Both the position numbers and the translations under genes were made by a program. Positions 1 through 8,843 of a stretch of 64,000 bases of DNA are shown in pieces. The stretch covers positions 1,890,442 to 1,954,441 of the forward strand of contig NZ_JH719393.1 in the NCBI RefSeq assembly GCF_000271845.1, read 5' to 3'. The notes under the pieces are model-generated. The model saw nothing but the letters and a program-made list of their open reading frames with translations, was not told where the DNA came from and did no database searches. The stretch's first letter is position 1. Each line of letters starts with the position of its first letter. The stretch comes from Rhizobium leguminosarum bv. trifolii WSM2297 (lineage in GTDB: Bacteria > Pseudomonadota > Alphaproteobacteria > Rhizobiales > Rhizobiaceae).

Positions 1-1
1 C

Positions 2-1264
2 GATTCCGTCGAGCTGACCGGCTCGGCCGTCTTCAAGGACGAGCGCAAGCAGGCCTACCTCAATCCCGATGGAGCGGACCGGCCTCTCATCAGTCCGGTG
101 CCCCCCGCGACGCTTGACCAGGCGCGTCGCTACCGGCTGGAGCGGCTGCGCATGAAGATGCGCGAATGGGATTGCGGCGCCCTGCTGCTCTATGATCCCG
201 TCAACATCCGCTATGCCTTCGACTCCTCGAATATGAGCATCTGGACGATGCATAATCCCTCACGTTATGCATTGATCCTGGCCGACGGCCCGGCGATCAT
301 TTTCGAATTCGAAGGCGCCGAACACGTCAATGACGGGCTGTCCGGCATCGACGAAATCCGGCCATCGAAATCCTGGATCTTCTTCACCGCGGGCAACCTC
401 GTGGAACCCCGCCTGAAGGCCTGGGCGGACGAGATCTCCGACATCGTGAAGGGGAATGCCGCCAACAGACGCATCGCCGTCGACAGGCTCGAGCCTTCAG
501 GCGCGTTCGAACTTACCGAACGCGGATTTACCCTTCTCGACGGCCAGGAGCTGGCCGAACGGGCGCGATCGATCAAGAGCCCCGAGGAAATCGAGCTGAT
601 GCGCTGGACGATCCGCATCTGCGAAGCCGGCATGGCGCGGATGTACGAGGTATCGGAGCCAGGCCGCACCGAGCGGGAGATCTGGGCCGAGCTGCACTTC
701 GAAAATGCGCGTAGCGGCGGCGAGTGGCTGGAAACCAAACTGCTGACCGCGGGCACCAGAACCAATCCCTGGTATCAGGAATGTTCGGACTACGTGATCG
801 AGCGCGGCGAGATGATCTCCTTCGACACCGATATGATCGGCCCCTACGGCTATTGCGCCGACCTCTCGCGCTCGTGGACGTGTGGACATGTGGCGATGAA
901 TTCCAAGCAGAAGGAGCTTTACGCGGCAGCCAGGGACCAGATCGAACATAATCTGTCAGTCATCAGGCCCGGCATGACGTTTCGGGAGTTCAACGAACTG
1001 TCGTGGCAAATCCCGGAGAAATATCAGCCTTATCGCTACACCCTGGCCCTGCACGGCACCGGCATGGCCGACGAATGGCCGGGGGTGCCGCTGCACCCGG
1101 ATTTCGATGCCGATTTCAGCGGCATCATCGAGGAGAACATGGTGCTCAACGTCGAAAGCCTGATCGCCGAGGCCGGGTCCGAGAGCATCAAACTGGAAAC
1201 CCAGGCCCTGATCACGGCCGAGGGCGCGGAGCGGCTGGACAGCTTCCCGTGGGAAGACATCTGA
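2..1264 (+). CDS. DddP-like M24 family metalloenzyme (putative DMSP lyase), 5' end outside the window
   Basis: The reading frame is open to the left edge, so the N terminus is missing; the GTG at 98 is only an internal codon. The C-terminal pita-bread fold of the M24 family is complete. Counting from position 98, the metal ligands are D243, D245, D255, H319, E353 and E367. D325 lies six residues after H319 in HGTGMADEWP, where DddP of roseobacters has its catalytic Asp in an HGVGLCDEWP-like context (from memory). The segments NMSIWTMHNPSR and GGEWLETKLLTAGTRTNPW also follow DddP rather than ordinary Xaa-Pro peptidases. DddP cleaves dimethylsulfoniopropionate to dimethyl sulfide and acrylate. 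The family could equally hydrolyse another small osmolyte, so the substrate is inferred. It ends 7 bp from a convergent AraC gene. Confidence 0.75.
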   Translation, partial: DSVELTGSAVFKDERKQAYLNPDGADRPLISPVPPATLDQARRYRLERLRMKMREWDCGALLLYDPVNIRYAFDSSNMSIWTMHNPSRYALILADGPAIIFEFEGAEHVNDGLSGIDEIRPSKSWIFFTAGNLVEPRLKAWADEISDIVKGNAANRRIAVDRLEPSGAFELTERGFTLLDGQELAERARSIKSPEEIELMRWTIRICEAGMARMYEVSEPGRTEREIWAELHFENARSGGEWLETKLLTAGTRTNPWYQECSDYVIERGEMISFDTDMIGPYGYCADLSRSWTCGHVAMNSKQKELYAAARDQIEHNLSVIRPGMTFREFNELSWQIPEKYQPYRYTLALHGTGMADEWPGVPLHPDFDADFSGIIEENMVLNVESLIAEAGSESIKLETQALITAEGAERLDSFPWEDI

Positions 1265-1271
1265 AGCCTGC

Positions 1272-2285
1272 TCAGTGCGCTCTTGAAGCCGCCGCGCGAT
1301 GCTGCGACGGGGTCTGCCCGAAGGTCCGCTTGAAAGTTCGCGTGAACTGCGAGGCATTTTCGAAGCCGACGTCAAGCGCGATCTCGATCAGCGGCGCCTT
1401 CGACTGGACCAGGATCGATTTTGCCCGCTCCATGCGGACCCGATTATAGGCCTTGGCAGGAGACATTCCCGTCTTGTCGATGAAAATTCTCTCCAACTGC
1501 CGCCGTGACAGGCCAACCATCGCGGCAAGCTTCTGGATCGATATGCTGCCGTCGACGAACTGTTCCATCGTAATCATCGCCGCCTTGACGCGGGCGTCGT
1601 CATAATCGTCATACAGCGGACGGCGGGGCTGTATGTCCGCCGGCGCCCGGGCCTTTTCGATCTGAAGCACCTCAAGCGCATTTCGCTCGGCATCCCGGCT
1701 GATATATTTCCTGACCAGCAACGCCGCCATGTCGGCCGCGCTGCTGCCGCCGGCGCAGGATCCGCGCTGGCGATCGAGATTGAAGAGCCGGTCGGACCGA
1801 ACGCCGAGGTCGGGAAACCGCTCGCGAAACTCCTTGTAATGCAGCCAGCTCACGCAGGACTCGTGCCGCTTCATCAGGTCCGCGGCCGCAAGAATGAACG
1901 ACCCGGTGCAGACGCCGATCAACGGCACCTTCTTGGCATCCGCCTGCTTGAGAAAGGTGATGGTCTGCTGGTCGACGGGGTTTTCCACCGTCAGAAGCCC
2001 ACCAACGACGACGATGTAGTCGAATTTCAACGGATCGACGAAATCGGAGGTCGGAGCAACCTGGACGCCGCAGCTCGAGGTGATCAGATGCCGCGTGCTG
2101 CCGATCACCTGCCAGTCGGCAAGCACCCTTCCGGACCGATCCTGCTCATCACTGGCAAGCCGCAGCGTGTCGATGAAGAGTGCGAAGGCCGACAGCGTAA
2201 ACGACCGCGACAGCACGAACCCCACCTTGAGCCGGGCACCGGATTTCGCGGCGCCGTCTCCCTGCCGATGCTGCTCCGGTCGCAT
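1272..2285 (-). CDS. GbdR-type transcriptional regulator: DJ-1/PfpI (GATase1-like) domain plus AraC HTH
   Basis: The N-terminal part (about residues 20-190) is a class I glutamine-amidotransferase-like fold with the nucleophile-elbow segment GVCTGSFILAAA. The C-terminal 100 residues are a double helix-turn-helix of AraC type, ending in the usual GFENASQFTRTFKRTFGQTP segment. This architecture is that of GbdR, CdhR and ArgR, which sense betaine, carnitine or arginine-derived compounds. I place the start at 2285 because AAGGAG (2297-2292) lies 6 nt upstream. ATG codons at 2291 and 2312 are in frame but worse placed. Its neighbours (DddP-like enzyme, formaldehyde oxidation, N-methyl demethylase) fit a regulator of methylated-amine or sulfonium catabolism, but its targets are not shown here. 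Confidence 0.85.
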   Translation of the reverse strand: MRPEQHRQGDGAAKSGARLKVGFVLSRSFTLSAFALFIDTLRLASDEQDRSGRVLADWQVIGSTRHLITSSCGVQVAPTSDFVDPLKFDYIVVVGGLLTVENPVDQQTITFLKQADAKKVPLIGVCTGSFILAAADLMKRHESCVSWLHYKEFRERFPDLGVRSDRLFNLDRQRGSCAGGSSAADMAALLVRKYISRDAERNALEVLQIEKARAPADIQPRRPLYDDYDDARVKAAMITMEQFVDGSISIQKLAAMVGLSRRQLERIFIDKTGMSPAKAYNRVRMERAKSILVQSKAPLIEIALDVGFENASQFTRTFKRTFGQTPSQHRAAASRAH

Positions 2286-2312
2286 AGTCATCTCCTTGCC
2301 GCCTCTGCTCAC

Positions 2313-3017
2313 AAGCCGCGATCATCGAATCTGAAAACCGTGCGCGAGCGGATCACGGTCGTCAACAAAATGGTTTTGTGGCCGACGACATGCGCCCAGC
2401 CTTCGATAATGCCGGCTTAAGGTCGTGTACCTGCGTCTGCGTCAACGCGGCCTGTGAAGGTTGTGTGTTGAGCCAATCGACGGCCAGCACCAGGAAGGAA
2501 GGCGCCAGGCGAAAATGAAAGGCTTACGGATTCACGAGTTCCTCCATGTTCCAGCCGAGCGAGACTCTGGTTATCCGGTCAAGCATCAGTACCATGATGC
2601 CGATCGCTCCACCGATCGGCGTGGCGATGTCGAGTGTCCTAATTGCGCCGTAGATGTCTCCCCAATGCCTGCCAAGATGCTCGGCAGCGCAAAGCCAAGC
2701 CAAATCTTGAGACGGCATGGTCCCGAGCGTCTCTTCGATGAGCTCTTTGGCGGTGCGGATATCGAGGGGATAAGGCGGATGCGGGCGGCATCGCTACGAT
2801 CAGCCCTCGCCTATCCAAAGCCTAAGCATGGCGACCGCAGCAGCGGGTGGACGTATGGCGGACACGTTGGATCAAATCGAGGCCAGTCCACTAAGCCGAT
2901 CAAGGTCGTCAATAGACAGTAGGAGATAACAACCGGGACGCCGATCGCCAAGGCGATCCCGGGTCGCTACTACCAAAACCACGGCGCGATATCCCGATAT
3001 CCGAACAGCGGCTTTGT
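2313..3017. other. Gene-poor spacer between the AraC regulator and the formaldehyde operon
   Basis: No complete gene is convincing here. A rightward 153-codon open frame (2461-2922) has no family signature and low-complexity basic composition. A leftward frame (about 2790 down to 2524) looks more protein-like and is listed separately as a possible remnant. The regulator's promoter should lie just above 2312. No tRNA or repeat was recognised. Confidence 0.5.
2524..2790 (-). pseudogene. Possible C-terminal remnant of an unidentified protein
   Basis: The leftward frame reads smoothly as protein upstream of the first ATG (2718), with phrases such as PLDIRTAKELIEETLG and WLCAAEHLGRHWGDIYGAI, and ends at 2524. 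No start codon with a ribosome site precedes it and the frame becomes implausible beyond about 2790. I do not recognise the family. It may be a truncated gene left by a rearrangement, or chance. Confidence 0.25.
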
Positions 3018-3045
3018 CGGGGAGCGCAGAGATCGGCGCTCCCCG
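3018..3045 (-). terminator. Hairpin downstream of gfa, candidate terminator of the formaldehyde operon
   Basis: CGGGGAGCGC (3018-3027) pairs perfectly with GCGCTCCCCG (3036-3045) around an 8-nt loop. It lies 5 bp past the gfa stop codon. There is no clear U run on the minus strand, so it may stabilise the mRNA end rather than act as a full intrinsic terminator. Confidence 0.5.
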
Positions 3046-3050
3046 TGCGT

Positions 3051-3620
3051 TTACGAGGCGAGCACGCCGCTCTTCTTGGCGGTCCAGGTTGCGATGTAGT
3101 CCATCAAGCCGGGTGACAGGCAATCATAGGGCTCGAGGCCCGATGCCTTCAGCTGCGCTCTGACCGCGTCCATCTTCGAAGGATCGAAGCCGCTTTCGAT
3201 GATCGACGACACGAAGGCCGCAAAACCGGGCTTCGCCCAGCCGCCTTCCTGGAAGCGCTCCGGATGGACGAACGACAATCCCTGGAACGCATGTTCGCGC
3301 TCGACGGGCCCATACATGTGCACGCCGCATTCCTTGCAGGCGTGCCGCTGAATCAAGGCAGCCGCATCGACGACGGCGAGCTTGTCGCCGTTCTCGAGGA
3401 CTTCGACGCTCTCGGTCGGCGCAACTGCCACGACCGAAAAGGCGGCCCCCTCGGGCTTCCAGCATTTGGTGCAGCCGCAGGCGTGGTTATGGGCGATATC
3501 GCCCTTGATCCTCACCTTGACGGGATTGCTCGTGCATTTGCACACCAGCGTCCCGCCGGCAAAGGCGGCGTCAGTTGCTCGAAAGCCTGAATCCAATGCC
3601 GGATGAATGGCTATGCTCAT
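3051..3620 (-). CDS. gfa: Glutathione-dependent formaldehyde-activating enzyme (Gfa)
   Basis: The 189-residue protein has the zinc cysteines of the Gfa family: CKC near residue 28, CGCTKC near 48 and CKEC near 95. Length is normal for the family. The enzyme speeds the condensation of formaldehyde with glutathione to S-hydroxymethylglutathione, although some workers regard it mainly as a glutathione-binding carrier. The start at 3620 follows AAGGAG at ordinary spacing. It is the last gene of a leftward set with the class III alcohol dehydrogenase and S-formylglutathione hydrolase, so the three should together convert formaldehyde to formate. The formaldehyde source is probably the demethylase at 8844-10880. 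Confidence 0.9.
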   Translation of the reverse strand: MSIAIHPALDSGFRATDAAFAGGTLVCKCTSNPVKVRIKGDIAHNHACGCTKCWKPEGAAFSVVAVAPTESVEVLENGDKLAVVDAAALIQRHACKECGVHMYGPVEREHAFQGLSFVHPERFQEGGWAKPGFAAFVSSIIESGFDPSKMDAVRAQLKASGLEPYDCLSPGLMDYIATWTAKKSGVLAS

Positions 3621-3675
3621 TGCTTCTCTCCTTCCCTCCCTGGCCGTTTGCGTTATGCCCGGCCGAGCTCTGCAA

Positions 3676-4512
3676 TCAACTCCCCAACCTCTGCGCGTGC
3701 CAGCGCAGATGGTCCTCCATGAATGTCGAAATGAAAAAGTAGGAGTGGCCGTAGCCTTCCTGCATGCGAAGCTGCAGGGGAATGCCCGCCGCCTCGCAGG
3801 CTTGCCTGAGCTCGTCGGGTCGTAAGCCGTCCTCCAGGAAGCTGTCGGCCGTCCCCTGATCGACGAACAGTTCCGGGAACCGATGCCCGTCTTCGATCAG
3901 CGAGCAGGAATCATAGGCCCGCCAGGTCGCCTCGTCGGCTCCGAGATATTTACGCAATGCCGGTTTCGACCAGCCGGAGACCGAGGGATGGCTGATCGGC
4001 GCGAACGCCGAGCAGCTCCGGAAGCGGTCGGAATTCTTCAGCGCGATGGTGATCGCGCCATGTCCGCCCATCGAGTGGCCGAAAATTCCCTGGCGGCCCA
4101 TATCGACGGGAAATTCCGCGGCAAGCAGGCGCGGCAACTCGTCGGTGATGTAGCTGTACATGCGATAATTCGCCGAAAACGGCGGCTCGGTGGCATCGAG
4201 GTAAAAACCGGCGCCCTTTCCGAATTGCCAATTGTCGGGTTCATCCGGCACGTGGTCGCCGCGAGGGCTGGTGTCCGGGCAGACGACGATCAGTCCGAGC
4301 TCGGCGGCAAGCCGCCGATATTCGCCTTTGTCCATGACATTGGCATGCGTGCAGGTCAGGCCGGACAGGTACCACAGCACTGGGCAATTGCCCTTATCTG
4401 CCTGCGGCGGCACGAATACCGCAAAGGTCATGTCGCAGTCGCAGGCCTCCGAGCGATGGACATAAACCCCTTGAGTGCCGCCGTAAGACTTGTCGATCGA
4501 GATGGTTTTCAT
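3676..4512 (-). CDS. fghA: S-formylglutathione hydrolase
   Basis: This 278-residue alpha/beta hydrolase has the esterase-D nucleophile motif GHSMGGHG (about residue 147), the oxyanion segment [10 protein letters not shown] near residue 50, and a late His in GYGHSYFF that would complete the Ser-Asp-His triad. It hydrolyses S-formylglutathione to formate and glutathione, the last step of glutathione-dependent formaldehyde oxidation in the cytoplasm. Its start lies 3 bp from the stop codon of the upstream class III alcohol dehydrogenase gene, so the two are surely co-transcribed. Length is typical of FghA/FrmB. Confidence 0.93.
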   Translation of the reverse strand: MKTISIDKSYGGTQGVYVHRSEACDCDMTFAVFVPPQADKGNCPVLWYLSGLTCTHANVMDKGEYRRLAAELGLIVVCPDTSPRGDHVPDEPDNWQFGKGAGFYLDATEPPFSANYRMYSYITDELPRLLAAEFPVDMGRQGIFGHSMGGHGAITIALKNSDRFRSCSAFAPISHPSVSGWSKPALRKYLGADEATWRAYDSCSLIEDGHRFPELFVDQGTADSFLEDGLRPDELRQACEAAGIPLQLRMQEGYGHSYFFISTFMEDHLRWHAQRLGS

Positions 4513-4515
4513 GGC

Positions 4516-5643
4516 TTAGTACACCACCACGCCGCGGATGCTTTCGCCCTTGTGCATCATGTCGAAGCCCTTGTTGATGTCGTCGAGCGGCATCGTATGG
4601 GTGATCATCGGATCGATCTGGATCTTGCCCTGCATGTACCAGTCGACGATCTTCGGCACGTCGGTACGGCCGCGCGCGCCGCCGAAGGCGGTGCCCATCC
4701 AGTTGCGGCCGGTGACCAGCTGGAACGGACGCGTCGAGATCTCCTGGCCGGCGCCGGCAACGCCGATGATGATCGACTTGCCCCAGCCGCGGTGGGAGGA
4801 TTCCAGCGCCTGGCGCATCACCTTGGTGTTGCCGGTGCAGTCGAAGGTGTAGTCGGCGCCGCCGATCAGGTCGCCTTTACGCTTGGTCATATTGACGAGA
4901 TGGGGCACGATGTCGTCGCCGACCTCCTTCGGATTGACGAAATGCGTCATGCCGAACTTCTCGCCCCATTCCTTGCGGTCATTATTGATGTCGACCCCGA
5001 TGATCATGTCGGCGCCGGCCAGCCGCAGGCCCTGCAGCACGTTGAGGCCGATGCCGCCGAGACCGAAGACGATCGCGGTCGAACCGATCTCGACCTTGGC
5101 GGTGTTGATCACCGCGCCGATGCCGGTGGTGACGCCGCAGCCGATATAGCAGATCTTGTCGAAGGGCGCGTCGGGATTGACCTTGGCAAGGGCAATCTCC
5201 GGCAGCACGGTGAAATTGGCGAAGGTCGAGCAGCCCATATAGTGATGGATCTTGTCCTTGCCGATCGAGAATCGCGAGGTGCCGTCCGGCATCACACCCT
5301 GGCCCTGGGTCGAGCGGATCGCCGTGCAGAGATTGGTCTTGCGGGAAAGGCAGGAATAACATTCGCGGCATTCCGGCGTGTAGAGCGGAATGACGTGGTC
5401 GCCCTTCTTGACCGAGGTGACGCCGGGACCGACATCGACGACGATGCCGGCACCCTCATGGCCGAGGATCGCCGGGAACAGGCCTTCCGGATCGGCGCCG
5501 GACAGGGTGAAATCGTCGGTGTGGCAGATGCCGGTCGCCTTGACCTCGACCAGCACTTCACCGGCCCGCGGGCCTTCCAGCTGCACGGTCATCACTTCGA
5601 GCGGTTTTCCGGCCTGAACGGCTACGGCGGCGCGAACGTCCAT
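4516..5643 (-). CDS. frmA: S-(hydroxymethyl)glutathione dehydrogenase / class III alcohol dehydrogenase
   Basis: This 375-residue zinc MDR enzyme oxidises S-hydroxymethylglutathione to S-formylglutathione with NAD+ and may reduce S-nitrosoglutathione. It has GICHTD and GHEGAG with catalytic zinc ligands, the structural zinc cluster CRECYSC...NLC (about residues 97-111) and the Rossmann motif GLGGIGLNV. I start at 5643 (MDVRAAV) because an AAGGAAGGA sequence sits just upstream and the family is about 373-375 residues; the frame extends to an ATG at 5667. It heads the flhA-fghA-gfa set. Confidence 0.95.
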   Translation of the reverse strand: MDVRAAVAVQAGKPLEVMTVQLEGPRAGEVLVEVKATGICHTDDFTLSGADPEGLFPAILGHEGAGIVVDVGPGVTSVKKGDHVIPLYTPECRECYSCLSRKTNLCTAIRSTQGQGVMPDGTSRFSIGKDKIHHYMGCSTFANFTVLPEIALAKVNPDAPFDKICYIGCGVTTGIGAVINTAKVEIGSTAIVFGLGGIGLNVLQGLRLAGADMIIGVDINNDRKEWGEKFGMTHFVNPKEVGDDIVPHLVNMTKRKGDLIGGADYTFDCTGNTKVMRQALESSHRGWGKSIIIGVAGAGQEISTRPFQLVTGRNWMGTAFGGARGRTDVPKIVDWYMQGKIQIDPMITHTMPLDDINKGFDMMHKGESIRGVVVY

Positions 5644-5741
5644 TTTGATATCCTTCCTTAAATTCAATTCTGACTGCTATATATTCGGACAGACTGGGCC
5701 CCTCCACCGGCCCTCGCCGATCGCCGCGAAGACCAACCTCG

Positions 5742-6440
5742 TCACGTCTCCGGCTCAACCTGGCACCAGACCGCGAGAAGCGGCTTTGCCGTGCATCTTA
5801 TCGCGAATGATTGCCCCGCATCGTTCGCGAAGACTGTGCCAGTCGCGGCAGAAAACCACTGCGAATTGCCAAGGCAGATTTCTGCGGGCGAAAGCAGAAT
5901 GAAGGCCCGAGGCTGCGTCTGAACATGATCGGGAAAACGGGTATAGCGGTCCATATAGATCACGCCGACCCTGAGATCGGCGCGCTCCTCCATGCCGCCG
6001 GGACCGACCACAACAGCATGAGAATGCGTGTTGCCGAAATTCAGGCTTGCAAACGGGCCTGAGCGGCCGCGTCGCCAGAGCAGGCTGTCGGCAAGACTTC
6101 TGAATTGGCTGGCAATCGCCTCATATTTCCGTCCTGATTTGGCAAGATGGCCAATGGCGTCATCGAGCCCCTCGGGTGCACCGGCAAGAGGCCCACTCTC
6201 CAGCGGGCGCACCTTGCCTGTTTTGAGCAGCCTCTGCAGAACCTTGCCCGCGACGAAACTGGCGACGGCAGGGGCGTCGGCCGACAACATCAGGCCGCCG
6301 ACGTCGTTGAGGAATTCCTGCAGCGGCCGAGGACGCCTTTCCCTGCCGATGTCGTGCAGTCTGATATAGGCCGGCTTTTCCTCATCGTTCAGAAGAAGGT
6401 CGGCCCCACGTTTGATTGGACGTCCCACCGCGCGCGCCAC
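5742..6440 (-). CDS. DMSP-lyase-family cupin with degraded metal site (probable pseudoenzyme)
   Basis: The 232-residue protein starts at GTG 6440 after GAGGGG. Its second half aligns by eye with the cupin at 8193-8798: both have HxxAxxxGPGGxEER, then L.VGV and FPDH/YPDH. Where the neighbour has [12 protein letters not shown], this protein has FPDHVQTQPRAF, so the second His, the Glu and the Tyr are gone. The later IKHAM His region reads QSFAIR. Only one ligand of the usual set survives. It lies 15 bp downstream of etfA, in the same transcript. A binding or regulatory role is more likely than lyase activity. A different chemistry in this family remains possible. Confidence 0.6.
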   Translation of the reverse strand: MARAVGRPIKRGADLLLNDEEKPAYIRLHDIGRERRPRPLQEFLNDVGGLMLSADAPAVASFVAGKVLQRLLKTGKVRPLESGPLAGAPEGLDDAIGHLAKSGRKYEAIASQFRSLADSLLWRRGRSGPFASLNFGNTHSHAVVVGPGGMEERADLRVGVIYMDRYTRFPDHVQTQPRAFILLSPAEICLGNSQWFSAATGTVFANDAGQSFAIRCTAKPLLAVWCQVEPET

Positions 6441-6455
6441 GTTCAGTCCCCTCGC

Positions 6456-7385
6456 TTAGAGCGCCTTTTCCAATTCCGGCAGGGCCTCGAACAGATCGGC
6501 GACCAGGCCGTAATCGGCAACCTGGAAGATCGGCGCCTCCTCGTCCTTGTTGATGGCGACGATCACCTTGCTGTCCTTCATGCCGGCCAGATGCTGGATG
6601 GCCCCGGAGATGCCGCAGGCGATATAGAGATCGGGCGCCACCACCTTGCCGGTCTGACCGACTTGCCAATCGTTCGGCGCATAACCGGCATCGACGGCGG
6701 CGCGGGATGCGCCGACGGCGGCTCCGAGCTTGTCGGCAAGCGGCAGGATGACTTCCTTGAACTTCTCGGCCGAGCCGAGTGCCCGGCCGCCGGACAGGAT
6801 GATCTTCGCCGAGGTCAGCTCCGGACGGTCGGAGGCCGACAGCGCATCGCCGACGAAACGCGACAGACCCGGGTCGGAGACCGCCGGGATCGCCTCGACG
6901 CTGGCCGAGCCGCTTGTCGGTGCCGAGGCAAAGGAGGCGGTGCGCACGGTGATCACTCGTCTGGCATCGCTTGCCTGCACCGTCTGAATGGCATTGCCGG
7001 CATAGATCGGGCGCTTGAAGGTATCGGCGGAAATCACTTCGATGATCTCCGAGACCTGGGCGACATCGAGGAGCGCCGCCACCCGCGGCAGCACGTTCTT
7101 GCCGACCGAGGTGGCGGCCGAGAGGATGGCGTCATAGCTGCCTGCCAGCGAGACGATCAGGTCGGCCAGCGGTTCGGCCAGATTGTTGGCAAGTTCGTCG
7201 CTTTCGGCAAGCAGCACCTTGGAGACGCCGGAGAGTTTGGCAGCCGCATCGGCCGCAGCCTTGGCGCCCTTGCCGGCGACGAGCACATGCACGTCGCCGC
7301 CGATCTGGGAAGCGGCCGTCAGCGCCTTGGCGGTCTGATCGGAAAGGCTGACATTGTCGTGGTCGGCCAGAAGAAGAATGGTCAT
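6456..7385 (-). CDS. etfA: Electron transfer flavoprotein alpha subunit
   Basis: The 309-residue protein has the C-terminal FAD-binding signature of ETF alpha, including [16 protein letters not shown] and a following [16 protein letters not shown] segment. With the beta subunit it forms the soluble heterodimer that collects electrons from flavoprotein dehydrogenases and passes them to ETF-quinone oxidoreductase. It is immediately downstream of etfB (23 bp). Placement between the two cupins and below the demethylase at 8844-10880 suggests this ETF serves that enzyme or another betaine demethylase, rather than the general beta-oxidation ETF. That specialisation is inferred from context. Confidence 0.93.
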   Translation of the reverse strand: MTILLLADHDNVSLSDQTAKALTAASQIGGDVHVLVAGKGAKAAADAAAKLSGVSKVLLAESDELANNLAEPLADLIVSLAGSYDAILSAATSVGKNVLPRVAALLDVAQVSEIIEVISADTFKRPIYAGNAIQTVQASDARRVITVRTASFASAPTSGSASVEAIPAVSDPGLSRFVGDALSASDRPELTSAKIILSGGRALGSAEKFKEVILPLADKLGAAVGASRAAVDAGYAPNDWQVGQTGKVVAPDLYIACGISGAIQHLAGMKDSKVIVAINKDEEAPIFQVADYGLVADLFEALPELEKAL

Positions 7386-7408
7386 GATGGTGTTCTCTCT
7401 TTCCTGCC

Positions 7409-8158
7409 TTAAAGCACGCCGGCTTCGTTCTTCAGCTTGTCGACAAGTTCGGCGACCGACTTGACCTTGACGCCGGCCTTGCGGCCGGACGGCTCCTCGG
7501 TCTTCAGCACCTTCAGCCGCGGCGTCGTATCGACACCGAAATCGGCAGGCGACTTCTTGTCGAGCGGCTTCTTCTTCGCCTTCATGATATTCGGCAGCGA
7601 GGCATAACGCGGTTCGTTCAGCCTGAGGTCCGAGGTGACCACCGCCGGCAGCTTGATCTCGATCGTCTGCAGGCCGCCATCGACCTCACGGGTGACCTGC
7701 GCCTTGCCGTCACCGATCTCGATCTTCGAGGCGAAGGTCGCCTGGGCATAGCCCAAGAGAGCCGCCAGCATCTGGCCGGTCTGGTTGCTGTCGTCGTCGA
7801 TCGCCTGTTTGCCGACGATAACAAGGCCCGGCTGTTCGGCATCGGCGACACCCCTGAGGATCTTGGCGACGGCGAGCGGCTCGACCGCATCGTCGGTCTC
7901 GACCAGGATCGCCCGGTCGGCGCCCATCGCAAGCGCGGTTCTCAGCGTCTCCTCGGCCTTGGCAGGGCCGATCGAGACCACCACCACTTCCTCGGCCTTA
8001 CCGGCTTCCTTCAGCCGCAGCGCCTCTTCCACCGAGATCTCGTCGAACGGGTTCATCGACATCTTCACATTGGCAAGCTCGACACCGGAACCGTCCGGCT
8101 TCACCCGGATCTTCACGTTGTAGTCGACAACCCGTTTGACGGGCACGAGAATCTTCAT
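7409..8158 (-). CDS. etfB: Electron transfer flavoprotein beta subunit
   Basis: [17 protein letters not shown] is the standard N terminus of ETF beta, so I start at 8158 (249 residues, the family length) rather than at the upstream in-frame codon 8212. The AMP-binding region with the ETF beta signature ([26 protein letters not shown]) is present. It pairs with the etfA product and lies just below the cupin gene ending at 8193 in the same leftward operon. Confidence 0.95.
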   Translation of the reverse strand: MKILVPVKRVVDYNVKIRVKPDGSGVELANVKMSMNPFDEISVEEALRLKEAGKAEEVVVVSIGPAKAEETLRTALAMGADRAILVETDDAVEPLAVAKILRGVADAEQPGLVIVGKQAIDDDSNQTGQMLAALLGYAQATFASKIEIGDGKAQVTREVDGGLQTIEIKLPAVVTSDLRLNEPRYASLPNIMKAKKKPLDKKSPADFGVDTTPRLKVLKTEEPSGRKAGVKVKSVAELVDKLKNEAGVL

Positions 8159-8192
8159 TTGCAAAACCCCTTTATTTCTAGACTGCCGGCCG

Positions 8193-8798
8193 TCAGTGCG
8201 GCCGTTCGGCAAGCAGCGCCCAGAAGGCGAAGAGCGGTGTATCCACCGACCTCATGGCATGTTTGATCCCGGGGATATTGTAGAATGATCCGCCGATACC
8301 AGGCGAAAACCAGTCTCCCTCCCCCTGCTGAAACTCCCCCTCGGAAAGCACGAGATAAACTTCCTCCGGCGCGTGGTCGTGATCGGGATAGCGCACGTGC
8401 GGCGCCAGCAATGTCACACCCAGCCAAAGGTCGCTCCGCTCCTCCAATCCTCCTGGGCCGATGAGCATGGCATTGGCATGCCCATCGACGAAATTGTCGC
8501 CGGCGGTGTGGTCATACTTGGTGCGTCGGCGCCATTCAAGCATCGGCTCGATGCCTTTGAACGCCTCGATCAATCGCACCAGCAAAGGATCATAGGAGGG
8601 ATCAACCGCAAGCGCCACATCAAGCTGAGCGCAGACGGGCAACCGGCTTCCCTCCCCCGCACGCGCGACCCCCGGCTGCTCCAGCGCCGCAAAAAATTGA
8701 CGGATCGACCGCCGGGCCTCCGGGGCCTTCGCGAACCGATCAAAAGCCAGAGACGCGGCATCCACGAAAGACTGGAGGCTTTGTTCACGTAAACTCAT
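8193..8798 (-). CDS. DddL-like cupin, DMSP-lyase family
   Basis: The 201-residue protein carries one complete cupin barrel. The metal-site motif [19 protein letters not shown] (about residues 135-153) supplies two His, Glu and Tyr, and PGIKHAM gives the later His, as in the DMSP-lyase family (DddL/DddQ/DddW). Those enzymes use a transition metal and a Tyr base to split DMSP. The start at 8798 follows a GGGGGGTGAT sequence. It sits between the N-methylproline demethylase-like gene and etfB on the same strand. Many soil bacteria carry family members near betaine genes without proven DMSP cleavage, so the substrate is open. Confidence 0.75.
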   Translation of the reverse strand: MSLREQSLQSFVDAASLAFDRFAKAPEARRSIRQFFAALEQPGVARAGEGSRLPVCAQLDVALAVDPSYDPLLVRLIEAFKGIEPMLEWRRRTKYDHTAGDNFVDGHANAMLIGPGGLEERSDLWLGVTLLAPHVRYPDHDHAPEEVYLVLSEGEFQQGEGDWFSPGIGGSFYNIPGIKHAMRSVDTPLFAFWALLAERPH

Positions 8799-8843
8799 AT
8801 CACCCCCCCGAAATGACCGGCCGACGAGCGGTCGCTGCTGCGA

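Noticed and set aside
2461..2922. 153-codon rightward frame in the spacer
   Set aside because: No ribosome site and no recognisable family; overlaps a more protein-like opposite frame.
3883..5661. 592-codon rightward open frame
   Set aside because: Antisense to fghA and the class III alcohol dehydrogenase gene; both of those have clear motifs, this has none.
6147..7412. 421-codon rightward open frame over etfA
   Set aside because: Shadow of etfA and the cupin; composition typical of antisense frames.
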